Made by a program: the position numbers and the translations under genes. A stretch of DNA of 64,000 nucleotides from Candidatus Edwardsbacteria bacterium RifOxyA12_full_54_48 (GTDB lineage: Bacteria; Edwardsbacteria; AC1; EtOH8), in the NCBI GenBank assembly GCA_001777915.1, contig MFFN01000004.1:743744-807743 (forward strand). The letters are read 5' to 3'. The notes beneath the pieces are model-generated. The model made no database searches. It was not told where the DNA came from and saw nothing but the letters and a program-made list of their open reading frames with translations. Below, piece by piece: positions 24,895 through 33,161 of the stretch. Positions within the stretch are counted from its first letter, which is position 1, and the number at the start of each line of letters is the position of its first letter.

Positions 24895-25996
24895 TATAAT
24901 AAAAAATATCCCTCCCCTGAAAGCCATCAGGCGGAAACTGCAGAAACGGCGGGTGGAGGCCCTACGGCAGCTGGCGTTGGATGGCGGAAAAATACCGCTG
25001 CCCAGAGGGCTGGTGTTCGAGCCCACCCAGCGCTGCAACCTGTCGTGCATCATGTGCTGCCACCGCCAGCATCACACCGAGGGCTCCTGCCAGGAGATGG
25101 ACACCGGAGCCGCTGTCGAATTCATAAAAGAACTAAAAAAACAGCATGATTTCCGGACCATCGGGTTCATCGGCTCCGAGCCGTTTGTCAGAACCGACCT
25201 GGAGGATCTGATGAAAGCGGCAGTGGGTCTGGGCATGGATGTTTCGGTTCAGACAAATTCCACTCTGCTGGATGAAGCGAGGATCAAAACCTGGTCCAGA
25301 CATAAGAATCGGATCAGGAGTTTCGGGGCCTCCCTGGAAGGGGTGGCGGGCGTTGATGACCAGATACGCCCGGGGAAAGATGTCTTCAGCCGGGCCCGCC
25401 GGGGCATAGAGCTGGCGGTGCAGGCCGGCCTGCCGGTGACGGTGAGCATTCTGATACTGGACAGCAACCGGGAAAGGCTGGGGGAGTTGATAGAACTGCT
25501 GAATGCCTTGAGGGTGAGATCGATAGATATTTCACTGATCGTCAACCACAGCCGAGCCGATATAGAAGAGACGGCCCGTTTGTCCGGCATCCGCAAGAAG
25601 GATATCTGCATCACTTCAAAACCGGAGTTGGAATACAAAACAACCCAGTTTCAATTGCTGGAGGACCTGAAATCCGGACTGGCCTTGGGTAAAAATTGCG
25701 GCATGAGGACCAGCACCAGCCCGGAAGGGTTTCTGGCGAATTACCCGAGTATCCGGGACGGCAGCATCAGAAAGAAACACCGGCTGACTTGCGGGGCCCT
25801 GGATACCGTAAGAGTGGACCCCTCGAGCAGGCTGATACATTGCCAGCATTTCCGGCAGAGCTTCGGAGATCTTAGTCAGGTTAAGCTTGCCGAGGCTTGG
25901 AATTCCCCGGGGTTTAGGAATTTCCGAAAAAGACTGGCGGAGGAAAATCTGTTTCCCATCTGCGTGGACTGTTACCGGATGAGGGTCCTGGGATGA
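24878..25996 (+). CDS. Radical SAM/SPASM domain protein
   Basis: 372 aa. The radical SAM cluster is C53-x3-C57-x2-C60 (CNLSCIMC), followed by a GSEPF variant of the GGEP SAM-binding motif. The C-terminal part has the cysteines of a SPASM/twitch domain (TCGALDTVRVDPSSRLIHC, then FPICVDCYRM). A maturase, sugar-modifying or deaminating role is possible; proteins of this type in capsule loci are often of unknown substrate. It overlaps both neighbours (17 bases before, ATGA after), so it is firmly part of the polysaccharide operon. Confidence 0.87.
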   Translation: MRSPIDIIKNIPPLKAIRRKLQKRRVEALRQLALDGGKIPLPRGLVFEPTQRCNLSCIMCCHRQHHTEGSCQEMDTGAAVEFIKELKKQHDFRTIGFIGSEPFVRTDLEDLMKAAVGLGMDVSVQTNSTLLDEARIKTWSRHKNRIRSFGASLEGVAGVDDQIRPGKDVFSRARRGIELAVQAGLPVTVSILILDSNRERLGELIELLNALRVRSIDISLIVNHSRADIEETARLSGIRKKDICITSKPELEYKTTQFQLLEDLKSGLALGKNCGMRTSTSPEGFLANYPSIRDGSIRKKHRLTCGALDTVRVDPSSRLIHCQHFRQSFGDLSQVKLAEAWNSPGFRNFRKRLAEENLFPICVDCYRMRVLG

Positions 25997-27261
25997 AGAA
26001 AGTGTTGGCCCTTACCGCCATCGAGGCTCCCTTCCGGTCCCGGCTGATAGAGACCCAGTTCTTCGATTCCCTGGTCAGGGCCCGGAATCTATCAAACGGC
26101 CGGTGGCAGTTGTCCTTCCTGTCGGTTATACCGCTGACTTTCTATTTGGGCCGCCGGAACCCTTGGCGGCAATATGTCAAGAATTCCAATCAAAATAAAA
26201 CGCTGCGGTCAAATTTATCCTCGAAGGGCGTCAAGTACCGGACATCCCTGGCGGGATTTCCTTTGTTGCCCCGGCAGTTCAATCTGAGGAAAAATGAAAC
26301 GGCTTTATTTATTGCCGCTGCCCTTCCCTGGCTGACCCTCAAATTGTCGTTCTTGAAGCCGGATCTGATAATCGCCCGGAGCTATCCGGCGGCCGTGCTG
26401 GCCTGGTGGGCCAAGCGGGTATTGAATATCCCATACCTATTCGACCTGCGGGGGATGTATCCCGAGGAGTCGGTAAATGCCGGCAGATATGAAGTTAATT
26501 CCCCCGACCATCTCTTCTGGAAGGATTGGGAAAAGAAGCTTATTTGTTCGGCCCAATATTGCGTGGTGGTCTCCCGGCCTTTCGTGGAGCATGTTCTGGA
26601 TATCGATCCAGGCGCCAGGGTGGAAATGATCCCCTGCTGTGTGGATCCCGGCAAGATCAGGCTTCCGGATAAGAAAAAAACCAAGGCCAAATACGGGCTG
26701 GATGATCGTTTCGTTCTGCTGCATCTGGGCTCCTTCGGCACCCCTGGCGACCGGGGCCTGGTTGGAAAATATTTGCTGCGTTTTAAAGAGGTCAGGCCGG
26801 ATGCTGTTCTGGTAGTTGCTTCGGGGACTGCCGCCTTCGGCCCGGCTATCAGAAAGGCTCTGCTTGGCGAGGGGCTGGGTCCGGACGATTTCAGGATATA
26901 TCATCCCGCCGGATCGGAGTTGGATGACATGCTGGCTTTGGGCGATGCCGGTCTGATCCTGGAGCGGAAAGTTGCCAACACCAAGGTCTGCCTGTCGGTC
27001 AAGCTGGGGGAATATCTGGCTGCCGGGATGCCGGTGATCTGCACCCCGCATGTGGAGGGGGTGGCCCGGCTGGTCGAAAAATACCGTTGCGGGCTGGTGG
27101 TCGATCCAGATCAGGAAGAGCCCCTGGAAAAAGAAGGAGGATTGTTGGCGGGTTATGGTGACTGCCGCAATAACGGGCTTAAGTTGGTTGAAGAAATTCT
27201 CTCCGTAGACCGGTGCGCTGATAAATGGCGATCCGTCATTGACCAGGGATTGAAGACTTAA
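25993..27261 (+). CDS. Glycosyltransferase family 4-like
   Basis: 422 aa, GT-B fold. The N-terminal half has LKPDLIIARSYPAAVLAWWAKR and IPYLFDLRGMYPEESV; the C-terminal half has the donor-site region (FVLLHLGSFGTPGDRGLVGKYL, then VKLGEYLAAGMPVIC and the nearby VARLVEKYRCGLVV). The usual E-x7-E is represented by KLGEYLAAGMPV. It transfers a sugar from a nucleotide donor to a lipid-linked acceptor on the cytoplasmic face. Acceptor and sugar are unknown. Confidence 0.87.
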   Translation: MKKVLALTAIEAPFRSRLIETQFFDSLVRARNLSNGRWQLSFLSVIPLTFYLGRRNPWRQYVKNSNQNKTLRSNLSSKGVKYRTSLAGFPLLPRQFNLRKNETALFIAAALPWLTLKLSFLKPDLIIARSYPAAVLAWWAKRVLNIPYLFDLRGMYPEESVNAGRYEVNSPDHLFWKDWEKKLICSAQYCVVVSRPFVEHVLDIDPGARVEMIPCCVDPGKIRLPDKKKTKAKYGLDDRFVLLHLGSFGTPGDRGLVGKYLLRFKEVRPDAVLVVASGTAAFGPAIRKALLGEGLGPDDFRIYHPAGSELDDMLALGDAGLILERKVANTKVCLSVKLGEYLAAGMPVICTPHVEGVARLVEKYRCGLVVDPDQEEPLEKEGGLLAGYGDCRNNGLKLVEEILSVDRCADKWRSVIDQGLKT

Positions 27262-27280
27262 TATTTTACAGGAGCGGTAT

Positions 27281-27910
27281 ATGTTTAAAAAAATTCTGGT
27301 GCTGGCGCCGCATACCGATGATGGGGAATTCGGCTGCGGCGGCTTTATGGCCCGGCTGCTGGAGCAGGGAGCCGAGGTCTGCTATGCGGCCTTCTCCTCG
27401 GCCGAGAAATCACTGCCGCCCGGAGTCCATCCCGACACCCTCAAGAACGAACTGAACGACGCTCTGAACAGCCTGGGAATAGCCGATAAGAATCGTTTTG
27501 TATACAATTACAGCGTCAGGGATTTTCCCGAGCACCGCCAGGTGCTGTTGGAGAATATGGTGGCCCTCAAGGAGAAAATAGGTCCCGATCTTGTATTGAT
27601 GCCCTGCTTCAACGATACCCACCAGGATCATCTGACCATTGCCCAGGAGGGTTTCCGGGCCTTCAAGGACCGGACCATACTGGGCTACGAGATTCCCTGG
27701 AACAACAGGACCTTTAACACCGAATCCTTCGTCCTGCTGGAGGAAAAGCATATTCAGTCCAAGGTCAGGGCCCTGAAGTGCTACCAGTCGCAGCTGGATC
27801 GGTTCTATGCCAACGAGGAGTTCATCCGGGCCCTGGCCAAGACCCGCGGGACCCAGATCGGGGCCGCCTTTGCCGAGGCTTTCGAGGTAATTAGGTGGGT
27901 AATACGGTAG
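27281..27910 (+). CDS. PIG-L family deacetylase
   Basis: 209 aa. The zinc-binding motif A-P-H11-T-D13-D14 opens the protein (VLAPHTDDGEFGCGG), and the second conserved element is FNDTHQDHLTIAQEGFRAF with the metal-binding His. PIG-L/LmbE enzymes remove acetyl groups from N-acetyl-sugars such as GlcNAc linked to lipid or nucleotide carriers. Here it most likely deacetylates a sugar of the polysaccharide. AGGAG precedes the ATG. Confidence 0.93.
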   Translation: MFKKILVLAPHTDDGEFGCGGFMARLLEQGAEVCYAAFSSAEKSLPPGVHPDTLKNELNDALNSLGIADKNRFVYNYSVRDFPEHRQVLLENMVALKEKIGPDLVLMPCFNDTHQDHLTIAQEGFRAFKDRTILGYEIPWNNRTFNTESFVLLEEKHIQSKVRALKCYQSQLDRFYANEEFIRALAKTRGTQIGAAFAEAFEVIRWVIR

Positions 27911-27929
27911 ATCTGAATTATTAATTACG

Positions 27930-27945
27930 AATTACTAAGTGCAAA
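27930..27945 (+). repeat. Left inverted repeat of the four-helix-bundle cassette
   Basis: AATTACTAAGTGCAAA. Its reverse complement, with one mismatch, is at 28333-28348. It starts 20 bases after the PIG-L stop and ends 2 bases before the ATG of the enclosed gene. Confidence 0.65.
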
Positions 27946-27947
27946 AT

Positions 27948-28301
27948 ATGGAAAAGAAAGATATTTGCGAAAGAACTTTTAAATTCGCTATCGCTATCAT
28001 TAAGTTTTGCCGAGCAATAGATAATGGTCAGAATATTGAAAGGCTTATAGCAAGGCAGCTTTTTCGGTCGGGAACATCCATCGGTGCAAATGTTGAAGAA
28101 GCCCAGGCCGGCCAGAGTAAAGCAGATTTTATATCAAAAATGTCGATAGCCCGAAAAGAAGCTAGAGAAACGAGATATTGGCTTGCCCTCTGTAACAGCG
28201 TAAACATAGGAATCCTCCGGGATATTGATGTTTTGCTCAAAGAAGTGAACGAATTAACCGCCATAATGACGGCGATAATTAAAAAGACAAAGTCTAATTA
28301 A
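27948..28301 (+). CDS. Four-helix bundle protein (S23 / variable-region type)
   Basis: 117 aa from ATG 27948; a GTG 9 bases earlier would start inside the inverted repeat. The signature RQLFRSGTSIGANVEEAQAG, then QSKADFISKMSIARKEARETRYWL, is that of the S23 family encoded in 23S rRNA intervening sequences and scattered as free genes. The protein forms a basic pentameric four-helix bundle in known members, also seen as the Avd accessory of diversity-generating retroelements. No reverse transcriptase or rRNA is nearby. It is unrelated in function and more AT-rich than the sugar genes on both sides, and it is boxed by inverted repeats. Confidence 0.9.
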   Translation: MEKKDICERTFKFAIAIIKFCRAIDNGQNIERLIARQLFRSGTSIGANVEEAQAGQSKADFISKMSIARKEARETRYWLALCNSVNIGILRDIDVLLKEVNELTAIMTAIIKKTKSN

Positions 28302-28332
28302 GTCGACAAACTCAAATATTTGTCATTATAAA

Positions 28333-28348
28333 TTTGCAATTAGTAATT
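28333..28348 (-). repeat. Right inverted repeat of the four-helix-bundle cassette
   Basis: TTTGCAATTAGTAATT on the plus strand, equal to AATTACTAATTGCAAA on minus; 15 of 16 positions match the left repeat. It ends 2 bases before the ATG of the WbqC gene. Confidence 0.65.
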
Positions 28349-28350
28349 AA

Positions 28351-29046
28351 ATGATATTAGCCGCTCATCAACCCAATTATCTTCCCTGGGCCGGATACTT
28401 TTACAAGATGGCCCGCTGCGATGCTTTCGTGTTCCTGGACAGCGTGCAGTACTCCAGAACCTCGTATACTGCCCGCTGTATGATAAAAGGGGTCAGCGGC
28501 AAGCCCCAATGGCTGTCGGTGCCGGTGTTCAAAAAAGGGCGCTACCATCAGGATATTTTGGAAGTGGACATCGATAATGAATCCGGCTGGCAGAATATCC
28601 ACCAAAGGACCCTGGAATCATGTTACTCCAAGGCCCCGTATTTTGAAGACTACCAACGGTTGATCGATCTGGCCTATGATAAAAAGTGGGATAAATTATC
28701 CCTGCTCAATGCCGAGTTGACCAAAGCAATTGCTGCGGATCTGAATATCGCCCCGAAATTCATAAATCTATCCGAACTGGATATCAGTTCAAAATCCAGC
28801 GAGCTGCTGATAGATATCTGCCAAAAAATGTCGGCCCAGGTATATCTTTCCGGACCGGGCGGGAAAAAATATCTCGATCAGAATAAGTTTAAAGAGGCCG
28901 GGATAGAGCTAAGGTTCGTCACCTACTATCCGCAAGCCTATCCCCAATTGTGGGGGGAATTCGTGCCGGGATTGTCCATGATCGATCTGCTGTATAATTG
29001 CGGACCGCAGGCGGTGAAAAGGATCATCAAATCCGATGTCTTATAA
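28351..29046 (+). CDS. WbqC family protein
   Basis: 231 aa. It opens with the hallmark AAHQPNYLPWAGYFYKMARCD and continues FVFLDSVQYSRTSYTAR, the conserved core of the WbqC-like family. These proteins are frequent in O-antigen and capsule loci and have been proposed to modify sugars; the reaction is not established. The late conserved element is VYLSGPGGKKYLDQNKFKEAGI. It overlaps the following GT2 gene by 11 bases. Confidence 0.93.
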   Translation: MILAAHQPNYLPWAGYFYKMARCDAFVFLDSVQYSRTSYTARCMIKGVSGKPQWLSVPVFKKGRYHQDILEVDIDNESGWQNIHQRTLESCYSKAPYFEDYQRLIDLAYDKKWDKLSLLNAELTKAIAADLNIAPKFINLSELDISSKSSELLIDICQKMSAQVYLSGPGGKKYLDQNKFKEAGIELRFVTYYPQAYPQLWGEFVPGLSMIDLLYNCGPQAVKRIIKSDVL

Positions 29047-29938
29047 ATATAAAATCTCGGTCATTATTCCTTCCTTCAGGAATCTGGAATTTCTAAGGCT
29101 TTGCCTGCCGGAATACCTTAAAAGCAGGCATTGTCAGGTCGTCATCGGCCTGGACGGTTATAACAGCCACTATATGGACTACCTGCTCAATTGCCAGGTT
29201 ACCGTGAGCATGACCGGACGCCGGCAGGGGCTTTGCACCGCCACCAATCTGGCGGCACAGCAGGCCTCCGGCGAATATCTTTTCCTTTGCAACGACGATA
29301 TGGTGCCGGCCCCCGGCTGGGACGAAGCACTGCTAACATCGGCCGGTCCCGGCCATATAATCAGCGGCACGGTCTGGGAGCCCGGCCTGATCGAGGTCCC
29401 GCCCTGCCATAAAAAAATGGATTTTGGCCATAATGCGGACAATTTCAGAAGGGATGACTTTATCACCCAGGCTTTGCAAACCATTAAAAATCAAAAAGAA
29501 AAAACAGAACCGGGGATCAACTACCCTTTTTTGATCCCCACCTTGCTTTGGAAAGCATTATCCGGGCTGGACGAGCGCTTCAACCCCGGCTCGGCCTCCG
29601 ACCCGGATCTTTTCATCCGGGCTGCTTTGCTGGATCCGGCCCCGGAGATGATCCGCTGCCGGGATGCGGTATTCTACCATTTCGCCGGGCGCTCAGGCAT
29701 TTATGCCGGGGACCGGGTGTCCCCGTGGTGGAAATTCCATTGGAAGCACTCCCGGTTTATGTTCCGGCAAAAATGGGGCAGGATGTGGGAACATAAATTC
29801 GGGCAGGTGCCGGATGTTTCGGGATGGAAAAATATCAGAGGAAGAAAGGAACCGTGGCTGGCCGGACGACTGTGGCGCCTGGCCTGGTTCGGTCCGGCCG
29901 GCCGGCACTCGGTGATAAGGGGGGAGAGCCCTTTATGA
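29036..29938 (+). CDS. Glycosyltransferase family 2
   Basis: 300 aa, GT-A fold. It opens ISVIIPSFRNLEFLRLCLPEYL; the nucleotide-sugar pocket is suggested by VVIGLDGYN. TNLAAQQASGEYLFLCNDDM carries the DxD-like metal site as NDD, followed by VPAPGWDEAL. The C-terminal part (LDERFNPGSASDPDLFIRAAL) supplies the catalytic-base region. It is cytoplasmic or membrane-peripheral and adds one sugar to the repeat unit. It overlaps the next gene by 4 bases (ATGA). Confidence 0.88.
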   Translation: MSYKYKISVIIPSFRNLEFLRLCLPEYLKSRHCQVVIGLDGYNSHYMDYLLNCQVTVSMTGRRQGLCTATNLAAQQASGEYLFLCNDDMVPAPGWDEALLTSAGPGHIISGTVWEPGLIEVPPCHKKMDFGHNADNFRRDDFITQALQTIKNQKEKTEPGINYPFLIPTLLWKALSGLDERFNPGSASDPDLFIRAALLDPAPEMIRCRDAVFYHFAGRSGIYAGDRVSPWWKFHWKHSRFMFRQKWGRMWEHKFGQVPDVSGWKNIRGRKEPWLAGRLWRLAWFGPAGRHSVIRGESPL

Positions 29939-30948
29939 GGCCGTCGCTGGTTGAAATATTAAAATGCCTCAAATGCGGGGCCGATGATCTCCACTTGATG
30001 GTGAAGAGCAAAGATGATCTTGAGATAACCAAGGGTCTATTATCCTGCCGCAGATGCGGCCTGACCTATTTGATAGAAGATGGCATTTTAAATTGCCTGG
30101 TATTTGCCGATCCTTCGATAAGCGCGGCCCGCAGGGTATATAGAAGATCGAAGGAGGTCCTGGGCGACACCCTTCCTGAAATGCTGGCCCGGCGCTGGCA
30201 CATGGACAGCGCCTACCGGCAGGATACCGAGGCCAATTACCGGGAATTGCTTTCCCGCCTGGATCCCGGGCAGGGCTGGGCGCTGGATGTGGGGGCCGGC
30301 ACCTGCTGGACCACGGCCGGGCTGGCCGGCAGGGGATACCGGGCGGTGGCCATAGACATCTCGGCCGACAATAAGCTGGAGCTGGGTCGTCAGCATTTTG
30401 ATAAGGATGTTTATTTTGACCGGGTGCTGGCCGATGTCAACCATCTGCCTTTCAGCAATGAGGTATTCGGTCTGTCTTTCGCCTCGGCCGCCCTGCACCA
30501 TAGCCGGGACCTGGATTCCAGTTTGGCGGAGATATCACGGACCACGGCCTCCCGGGGGAGGCTGGAGATCATCAATGAGCCGGTCCGGGGCCTGGCCGAA
30601 GCCTTTCAGAAAAATACCGGACAGCTTGAGGGTCCGGAGGGGATCGTTGAAAAGCATTACGGCATTTCCACCTGGATGGGGTCGCTGGAGAGATCGGGCT
30701 TCAAGGGCCGTTGCCGGTTCCCGGCAAATATCAGGGAAAGGCTGACGGCCGGCAGCTTCACCGGCAGGCACAAATTCCATTTTCTGGCCGGTCTGATCGC
30801 CAGGTTTTACCGCTACCGCCCGTTCAGATCGATGTTGGAGGGGGCGTCATTCTATCCCGGCTTGTACCTGCTGGGATTGCCGCTGATATACAGCGGTGAA
30901 AAAACATCAGCCAAAAAGAGCCCGGCCGTTTATGATAAAGGAAGATAA
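29935..30948 (+). CDS. SAM-dependent methyltransferase with N-terminal zinc ribbon
   Basis: 337 aa; ATG 29935 overlaps the GT2 stop, and the upstream extension of the frame is inside the GT2 gene. Residues about 8-55 are a Trm112-like zinc ribbon (CLKCGADD then CRRCGLTYLIEDGILNC). The methyltransferase core follows: motif I ALDVGAGTCWTTAGL, strand 2 AVAIDISADNK, and FSNEVFGLSFASAALHH. The closest general type is Methyltransf_11 with a Trm112 domain, common in polysaccharide loci. The acceptor is unknown. Confidence 0.87.
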   Translation: MRPSLVEILKCLKCGADDLHLMVKSKDDLEITKGLLSCRRCGLTYLIEDGILNCLVFADPSISAARRVYRRSKEVLGDTLPEMLARRWHMDSAYRQDTEANYRELLSRLDPGQGWALDVGAGTCWTTAGLAGRGYRAVAIDISADNKLELGRQHFDKDVYFDRVLADVNHLPFSNEVFGLSFASAALHHSRDLDSSLAEISRTTASRGRLEIINEPVRGLAEAFQKNTGQLEGPEGIVEKHYGISTWMGSLERSGFKGRCRFPANIRERLTAGSFTGRHKFHFLAGLIARFYRYRPFRSMLEGASFYPGLYLLGLPLIYSGEKTSAKKSPAVYDKGR

Positions 30949-30949
30949 G

Positions 30950-31987
30950 ATGCCGCCCTCCAGGGTTCTGATCCTGGTATGGGGAGGGATAGGGAACATG
31001 GTGATGGCCCTGCCAATGCTCAATGCCGCCAGCCGGGGTTTTCCGGGTGGCGTACTCACCGTTGTTGTTCAAAATGCCACGATGCTTAGTTTGCTGGAAG
31101 GCAACGATAGGTTTGTAAAGCTGACAATGGATAGTAAGGAATTCAGCGGAGCCTTCGGCAAATTGAAATTGATTAAAAAAATAAAGAAACAACTCCCTGA
31201 GGTAACCATAAGCACGGTACCTTCCCCTAAAATACGATCTGGAATCCTGGCGATCTTAAGCGGTTCCGGTATAAGAATATGTTCCAGTCAATACGGTAGC
31301 CACTTTTTTAATATTAAGGTCGAAGGAAAAACAGAACAAAAGCACTATGTTTACAGGAACTTGGGCCTTTTAAAGCCCCTGGAAATAGAATCAGACAGCG
31401 TGGAGTATGGGATCAGGGTGCCGCTTAAATATGACAAAGAGGCTGAAGAATTCATTAAAAACGGTAATATCTCTTCAAACAAAATAATCGGGTTTCATCC
31501 GGGCGCCGGAAACAGGCAGAAAAGATGGCCTGTCGAAAAATTTGTTGCCATCGGAAAAGATTTAACTAGCAGGGGTTGCCAAGTGATAATTTTCGGCGGG
31601 ACAGAAGAGGCCGAACTTGTAAAAAAGGTGGCCGCAGGAATCGGTCCGGGAGGATTTCGGTTCATTGGGAATAATGATTTGAACTCCACCCTGGCCCTTA
31701 TCAATAAATGCCAGATATTTCTTTCCAACGACAGCGGATTGGCCCATTGTGCCGCGGCTCTGGGCGTGTCAACGGTGGTTGTTTTCGGGCCAACCGATCC
31801 GAATATTTGCGCGCCAGAAGCCCAAAATATTCGATTAATAAGGAATAACATCGATTGCGGACCCTGTTACCGTCCCGCGAATAAATATAAATGCAATTAC
31901 TATCCACCCATGTGTCTCGAAATTCCTACAGACCGTGTCTTGATGGAGGTTTGTGAATTGATGGAAAGCAGCGAAGATGTCCGATAA
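30950..31987 (+). CDS. Glycosyltransferase family 9 (heptosyltransferase-like)
   Basis: 345 aa. ATG 30950 is chosen because AAAGGAAG precedes it at good spacing; two in-frame ATGs upstream lie inside the previous gene. The N-terminal VLILVWGGIGNMVMALPML resembles the GDxxxxxP loop. The C-terminal half has IGFHPGAGNRQKRWPVEKF, the GT9 signature, and FLSNDSGLAHCAAALGVSTV followed by VFGPTDP. These are ADP-heptose or related transferases that act on LPS core or similar glycolipids. It overlaps the next gene by 11 bases. Confidence 0.92.
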   Translation: MPPSRVLILVWGGIGNMVMALPMLNAASRGFPGGVLTVVVQNATMLSLLEGNDRFVKLTMDSKEFSGAFGKLKLIKKIKKQLPEVTISTVPSPKIRSGILAILSGSGIRICSSQYGSHFFNIKVEGKTEQKHYVYRNLGLLKPLEIESDSVEYGIRVPLKYDKEAEEFIKNGNISSNKIIGFHPGAGNRQKRWPVEKFVAIGKDLTSRGCQVIIFGGTEEAELVKKVAAGIGPGGFRFIGNNDLNSTLALINKCQIFLSNDSGLAHCAAALGVSTVVVFGPTDPNICAPEAQNIRLIRNNIDCGPCYRPANKYKCNYYPPMCLEIPTDRVLMEVCELMESSEDVR

Positions 31988-33161
31988 TAGTAAAAGCAAA
32001 ATACTTTTCTTTGACCACTCGCCTATCATCAGCGGGGCAGAATACAGCCTGTTGGATATTTTGCAGGGGTTGAAAAATAAACCGGTGGATTATCGTCTGC
32101 TGACCATCAAGGGCAGCAAACTTATCAAGAAAACAAACGATATCGGAATAGAAACCATAGAAATATCACTGCCGGAAAGATTACTATATATTAATAAAAA
32201 TGATTTTCAAAGACAGCCTGGTAAAATAATCCAAAGCCTAGGCAGCGTCAAAAAAACGGTGATTGAGATATATAACATACTGCGCAGGGGAAAATATGAC
32301 GCGATCTACACCAACACCCTCAAAAGCCATATTCTGGGGGGATTGGCGGGAACAATGGCCGGAGTCAAGGTGATATGGCACCTGCGAGATATCCCCATCC
32401 AACCAAGGCCCAAAAGAGCCATACAATTGTTAGCGACATTTATCCCGGACAAGATAATAGCTGTTTCTGAAGCGGTGGGCAGACAGTTTGGCGGCCGAAA
32501 AGTGTCGGTGATACATAACGGCATCGATGCCCAGGCGATACAAAAGAAGGCGGCCCTGGAAATGCCGGCCGAAATTCAGCGGATCAGGGAAAGCTCAGGC
32601 GGCGGCCCGACCATAGGCATAGTTGGACAAATTGCCCGGTGGAAGGGGCAGGATGTTTTTTTACGGGCCGCCAAACTTCTGGCCGAAAAATTGCCACAGG
32701 CAAAATTCCTTATCATTGGCGAGGCTCTTTTCGATGAAAAGGAATTCAAACTGGAACTGAACAATTTTGTTATCAACAACAATCTGCAAAAACGGGTGAT
32801 CTTTACCGGACATCTTGAAAATGTATATCCCATATTAAAACAATTGGATGTTTTGGTCCATTGTTCGGTGGAGCCGGAGCCTTTCGGCCGGGTAATCATT
32901 GAGGCGATGGCCTTGGGGGTTCCGGTGATAGCCACCAGGGGGGGGGCAGTTGAAGAGATCATAACAAACGGAGAGAATGGACTGATAGTGTCTCCGGGAG
33001 ATCATCAGCAATTGGCCGGGGCCGTTGAAAATATATTGACCGATAAAACGATGCGCAACAAGATCGTAGGCAACGGCACTATAAAAGTGCCGAAAGTGTT
33101 TGGTTTGAGGGAAATGTTGGATGAAATATACGATTTAATCAGGCAGTTGTCTTTAAAATGA
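31977..33161 (+). CDS. Glycosyltransferase family 4
   Basis: 394 aa, GT-B fold. N-terminal ILFFDHSPIISGAEYSLLDIL holds the acceptor-side Gly loop. The donor domain shows GIVGQIARWKGQDVFLRAA and then EPEPFGRVIIEAMALGVPVI with the E-x7-E pair, followed by GGAVEEIITNGENGLIV. A classic retaining sugar transferase. ATGA overlap with the next gene. Confidence 0.93.
   Translation: MSDNSKSKILFFDHSPIISGAEYSLLDILQGLKNKPVDYRLLTIKGSKLIKKTNDIGIETIEISLPERLLYINKNDFQRQPGKIIQSLGSVKKTVIEIYNILRRGKYDAIYTNTLKSHILGGLAGTMAGVKVIWHLRDIPIQPRPKRAIQLLATFIPDKIIAVSEAVGRQFGGRKVSVIHNGIDAQAIQKKAALEMPAEIQRIRESSGGGPTIGIVGQIARWKGQDVFLRAAKLLAEKLPQAKFLIIGEALFDEKEFKLELNNFVINNNLQKRVIFTGHLENVYPILKQLDVLVHCSVEPEPFGRVIIEAMALGVPVIATRGGAVEEIITNGENGLIVSPGDHQQLAGAVENILTDKTMRNKIVGNGTIKVPKVFGLREMLDEIYDLIRQLSLK

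Noticed and set aside
27948-28301. Diversity-generating retroelement accessory (Avd) reading of the four-helix-bundle gene
   Set aside because: No reverse transcriptase, template repeat or variable repeat is found nearby.
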